Below, piece by piece: positions 5,805 to 8,006 of a stretch of DNA of 8,006 bases (its first letter is position 1; every line of letters begins with the position of its first letter). The stretch lies in NCBI GenBank assembly GCA_947475125.1, contig CANJMX010000066.1, forward strand, positions 1-8,006, given 5' to 3'. The DNA comes from Actinomycetota bacterium. Lineage in GTDB: Bacteria > Actinomycetota > Thermoleophilia > Miltoncostaeales > Miltoncostaeaceae. A model generated the notes under the pieces. That model had not been told where the DNA came from, ran no database searches, and saw only the letters and a list, made by a program, of their open reading frames with translations. The position numbers and the translations under genes are program-made.

Positions 5805-6566
5805 GTGCATGCACTGCCCGGCGCAGAGGTCGTGTACGACGTCCACGGAAGAGGGCCGGACGTGGTGCTCATTCACGGATGGACGTGCCGCCGCACCGAC
5901 TTCGACGGCGTGGCCGCCGACCTGGCCCGCGACCACCGGGTGCTGGCGCTCGACCTGCCGTGGCACGGTGACTCCACGGCAACCTCCCGGCACTGGAGCG
6001 TTGACGACCTGGCCGCCGTCGTTGGCGCCGTGGCGGTGAACGAGGGCATGCATGAGGCCGTGATCGTGGGGCACTCAATGGGCGCGGCAGTGGCCCTTGA
6101 GACGGTGCTCGCGGGCACCGGTCGCCGGGTCATTTCGCTCGACGGTCTCACATACATGCACATGTACCCGAGGCAATCAGCGCAGGCCGCTGACGCGTTT
6201 CTCGACCCCTTCCGGGCAGACTTCGCCGGCGCCATGCGAACGATGTGCGATCGCGCCGCTGGCCCGGGGTGCGACCCCGCCCTCATCGACCGGGTGGCGC
6301 GTGCAATGTGCCGCGCCGATGCCGAGGTGGCCATCGGAATGATGGATCAACTGATGCGCTGGGATATGGATGGCGCACTCGCCCGTGGCGATGCACTCGC
6401 GCTCACAGTGAAGGTATTCGCCTCTACCCCTCTGCTCTCCGACATCGCGGTGACGCGCTACGGCGACCGCATGGACATCGCGCCGGTCGACCTGGGTGGT
6501 CACTTCTTTCTGCTGCAGCAGCCGGTGAAGACGGCCGGGCTCATCAGGGCAGCAATCGCCGCCTAA
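5805..6566 (+). CDS. Alpha/beta hydrolase-fold protein
   Basis: This 253-residue soluble alpha/beta hydrolase has LIHGWTC at 22-28 (oxyanion-hole HG), LDLPWHGDS at 49-57, and the nucleophile elbow GHSMGA with Ser91. His233 in GGHFFLLQQP is the likely catalytic base. The acid is not in the usual GxxD context after strand 7; Asp113 (ISLDG) or Asp213 are candidates. Such enzymes cleave esters, lactones or thioesters, and nothing here reveals the substrate. The cap region (about 120-200) is helical and holds three of the protein's four cysteines. GTG 5805 is taken as the start because GAGG (5797-5800) lies 4 bases upstream and no other ATG, GTG or TTG occurs in frame back to the stop at 5757-5759. 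It is the only plus-strand gene, divergent from tyrosinase and convergent with the exporter, whose stop overlaps its own. Confidence 0.85.
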   Translation: MHALPGAEVVYDVHGRGPDVVLIHGWTCRRTDFDGVAADLARDHRVLALDLPWHGDSTATSRHWSVDDLAAVVGAVAVNEGMHEAVIVGHSMGAAVALETVLAGTGRRVISLDGLTYMHMYPRQSAQAADAFLDPFRADFAGAMRTMCDRAAGPGCDPALIDRVARAMCRADAEVAIGMMDQLMRWDMDGALARGDALALTVKVFASTPLLSDIAVTRYGDRMDIAPVDLGGHFFLLQQPVKTAGLIRAAIAA

Positions 6567-7843
6567 CTGCGAACGGCGTCCGGATCAACGGCCGGGGTGA
6601 TCTCCTCGAAGCGGTTGATCTTGCGAAGACCTGGGAAGAACAGTGCCCACAGCCCCGCGGCGGCAATGGACAGCGCACCGCCCAGCACGATTGACCCGAC
6701 CGTGCCGATGAACTGCGCCAGCACGCCGCTCTCAAATGCTCCGAGTTCGTTGGACGCACCCACGAATACGCGCTCCACGGCAACCACGCGCCCACGCAGG
6801 TGTGGGGGGGTAAGCAGCGGCGCCAGTGTTGAGCGGATGAACACACTCACCATGTCGCTGGCTGAGAGCAAGAGCAGCACGCCAAACGAGAGCCAGAACG
6901 AGTCACTGACCCCAAGCAGAATCGTAAATACCCCAAACCCGGCCACCGAGATGAGCAGAATCGGTCCCACGCGGGCACGGATGGGGCGCCCGGAGAGCAG
7001 GATGCCCACCACCACCGCGCCGATGCCGGGTGCTGCGCGAAGCACGCCATAGCCCACGGCACCCACGTGCAGGATGGTGGTGGCGATAATGGGGAGTAGC
7101 GCCGTGGCGCCACCGAACAGCACCGCAACCAGGTCGAGACTGATCGCTCCGAGCAGGGCGGGCGTGGCAAAGATGAGCCTGAGGCCTGCCGTGGCATCGC
7201 GCATGGTGGGTGGCCCCGACACCGATTCGCGGTGTGCGGTGCCCACCTCGCGCGACACCCCGAGCAGCAGGATGACACCGACCACGTCAATGGCTGCGGC
7301 GCACAGGTACGGCACCGTATTGCCCGTGGCCTGCAGCACACCCCCGAGGAAGGGCCCCACAATGAGCGCTCCCTGCCAGGTGGATGACGACAGGGCCATG
7401 GTGCGGGGAAGGTCCCGTGCCGCCACTGCCGCAGCGAGCATGGGGGAGAACGCCGCACTTGCAAACGCCCGGCCGGCGCCGAGGCCCGCGGCCATGAAGT
7501 AGAGGGGGATCGCTGAGGTATCGCCAGCACCGGCGTCGAGCGCCAGGGCGATGGACATGAGCACCACAATGGTCATGCCGACTGCGGTGACCTTGCGCCG
7601 GTCAAGCCGGTCGGCCATCTGGCCGGCCGGAAGGGCGAAGATCAGGGCGGGAATGAATTCCGCGAGGCCGATGAGCCCCAGCGTGAGTGGACTGCCGGTG
7701 CGCTGGAATGCCTGCCAGCCAAGGGCGGCGGCCACCACGCCGAAGGTGAGCGTGCTGAGAAGCTGAGAGCCCAGAAGGCGAGCCACGTTGGGGTCGCGCA
7801 GCAGCCTGCGGGCACCGAACGCGCCGGGGGTCTCGTCACTCAC
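6563..7843 (-). CDS. MFS_3/EntS-like major facilitator exporter
   Basis: This integral membrane transporter of about 426 residues has roughly twelve hydrophobic segments. The cytoplasmic loop 2-3 motif GQMADRLDRRKV (74-85) is MFS motif A. The later LRGRVVAVERVFVGASNELGAFESG stretch (about 349-373) resembles the GASNELGEFESG segment of MFS_3 proteins, the family of the enterobactin exporter EntS and of macrolide efflux proteins. It probably expels a small hydrophobic compound or siderophore by proton antiport; the substrate is unknown. Reading open to 7930 would place the N-terminus inside tRNA-Glu and its terminator, so GTG 7843 is preferred, putting DPNVARLLGSQLLS at residues 17-30. No Shine-Dalgarno sequence is seen, and the start overlaps the stop of a six-codon mini-ORF. 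The C-terminus after about residue 405 is polar. No biosynthetic partner is next to it. Confidence 0.88.
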   Translation of the reverse strand: MSDETPGAFGARRLLRDPNVARLLGSQLLSTLTFGVVAAALGWQAFQRTGSPLTLGLIGLAEFIPALIFALPAGQMADRLDRRKVTAVGMTIVVLMSIALALDAGAGDTSAIPLYFMAAGLGAGRAFASAAFSPMLAAAVAARDLPRTMALSSSTWQGALIVGPFLGGVLQATGNTVPYLCAAAIDVVGVILLLGVSREVGTAHRESVSGPPTMRDATAGLRLIFATPALLGAISLDLVAVLFGGATALLPIIATTILHVGAVGYGVLRAAPGIGAVVVGILLSGRPIRARVGPILLISVAGFGVFTILLGVSDSFWLSFGVLLLLSASDMVSVFIRSTLAPLLTPPHLRGRVVAVERVFVGASNELGAFESGVLAQFIGTVGSIVLGGALSIAAAGLWALFFPGLRKINRFEEITPAVDPDAVRS

Positions 7844-7860
7844 CGGTGGGAGGGTGGCAT
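7840..7860 (-). other. Mini-ORF overlapping the exporter start codon
   Basis: An ATG at 7860 opens a six-codon frame (MPPSHR) whose TGA (7842-7840) shares bases with the GTGA at the exporter start. It lacks its own Shine-Dalgarno sequence. It could allow termination-reinitiation, or be chance with TATGCC (7861-7856) acting instead as a -10 element for a leaderless message. Nothing shows that the peptide is made. Confidence 0.2.
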
Positions 7861-7883
7861 ACCGGCTACGCCGGACCGCCTGC

Positions 7884-7916
7884 AAAACGACCGATGCGAC
7901 CACGTGGGCCGCATCG
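7884..7916 (-). terminator. Intrinsic terminator of tRNA-Glu
   Basis: On the minus strand CGATGCG (7916-7910) pairs perfectly with CGCATCG (7898-7892). Two further G-C pairs and a G-U inside the 11-base interval leave a five-base loop. The stem is followed by GTCG and then TTTT (7887-7884). It begins 6 bases after the tRNA 3' end, exactly where a tRNA terminator belongs, and argues that the exporter gene downstream starts later and has its own signal. Confidence 0.75.
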
Positions 7917-7922
7917 ATTGAG

Positions 7923-7995
7923 TAGCGCATACGGGATTTGAACCCGTGTTACCGCCGTGAGAGGGCAGCGTCCTAGGCCCCTAGACGAATGCGCC
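7923..7995 (-). tRNA. tRNA-Glu, anticodon CTC
   Basis: The 73-base cloverleaf is complete. The acceptor stem GGCGCAT pairs with ATGCGCT (one terminal G-U) and the discriminator is A. The D arm is GTCTAGGGGCCTAGGAC. The anticodon stem CTGCC/GGCGG (one G-U) carries loop CTCTCAC with anticodon CTC (7961-7959), which reads GAG. The T arm is ACGGG, TTCAAAT, CCCGT. The arm layout matches E. coli tRNA-Glu position by position. CCA is not encoded (CTC follows), so it must be added by nucleotidyltransferase. Only 11 bases remain upstream, so its promoter is outside the window. Confidence 0.95.
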
Positions 7996-8006
7996 ACGTA
8001 GGCCTA

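Noticed and set aside
7844..7930. Exporter N-terminal extension starting at ATG 7930
   Set aside because: The ATG lies in the tRNA-Glu acceptor stem and the extension crosses its terminator; family similarity begins after GTG 7843.
1..8006. A new defence system, CRISPR array or biosynthetic cluster
   Set aside because: I looked on both strands for spaced repeats, nucleases, toxin-antitoxin pairs, synthetases and phage genes and saw none. The genes are recognisable housekeeping or general metabolic families.

Overview
The window is GC-rich DNA with tightly packed, mostly single-strand genes. GTG start codons are common, and the proteins look actinobacterial. The best lineage clues are a 6-phosphofructokinase of the actinobacterial 'GGEDT ... 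PKTIDND' type and a bacterial tRNA-Glu with no encoded CCA. I read it as an ordinary chromosomal segment of a high-GC actinobacterium or a deep-branching relative. A topoisomerase III beside these genes is not typical of Mycobacterium or Streptomyces and may point to a less-studied class. I see no mobile element, CRISPR array, phage gene or plasmid function.

Layout from left to right. A nitroreductase-family flavoprotein runs off the left edge (minus strand, start at 327). Next comes a large type IA topoisomerase of the TopB kind (minus, 3338 to 411), carrying three zinc-ribbon repeats spaced exactly 70 residues apart and an extra C-terminal module. A 131-base GC-rich gap follows, then phosphofructokinase (minus, 4498 to 3470), whose key residues predict pyrophosphate rather than ATP as phosphoryl donor. 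Upstream of it on the same strand is a secreted binuclear-copper tyrosinase (minus, 5680 to 4541). A long inverted repeat lies between the two and covers the phosphofructokinase start codon. A divergent promoter region (5681-5804) separates tyrosinase from an alpha/beta hydrolase on the plus strand (5805-6566). That gene meets, stop codon on stop codon, an MFS_3/EntS-like exporter on the minus strand (7843 to 6563). At the right end is a complete tRNA-Glu(CTC) on the minus strand, followed by a clear intrinsic terminator.

There is no obvious single pathway. Tyrosinase, pfkA, topB and the nitroreductase are codirectional and could be partly cotranscribed, but the gaps of 42, 131 and 83 bases contain hairpins and at least one promoter-like element. 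I therefore treat them as neighbours rather than an established operon. The most interesting signals are regulatory or protein-architectural: the hairpin over the pfkA start, the extra TopB C-terminal module, the PPi-type PFK signature, and two genes without a Shine-Dalgarno sequence whose GTGA start overlaps the stop of a tiny upstream ORF. I do not see a convincing new defence or biosynthetic system here.
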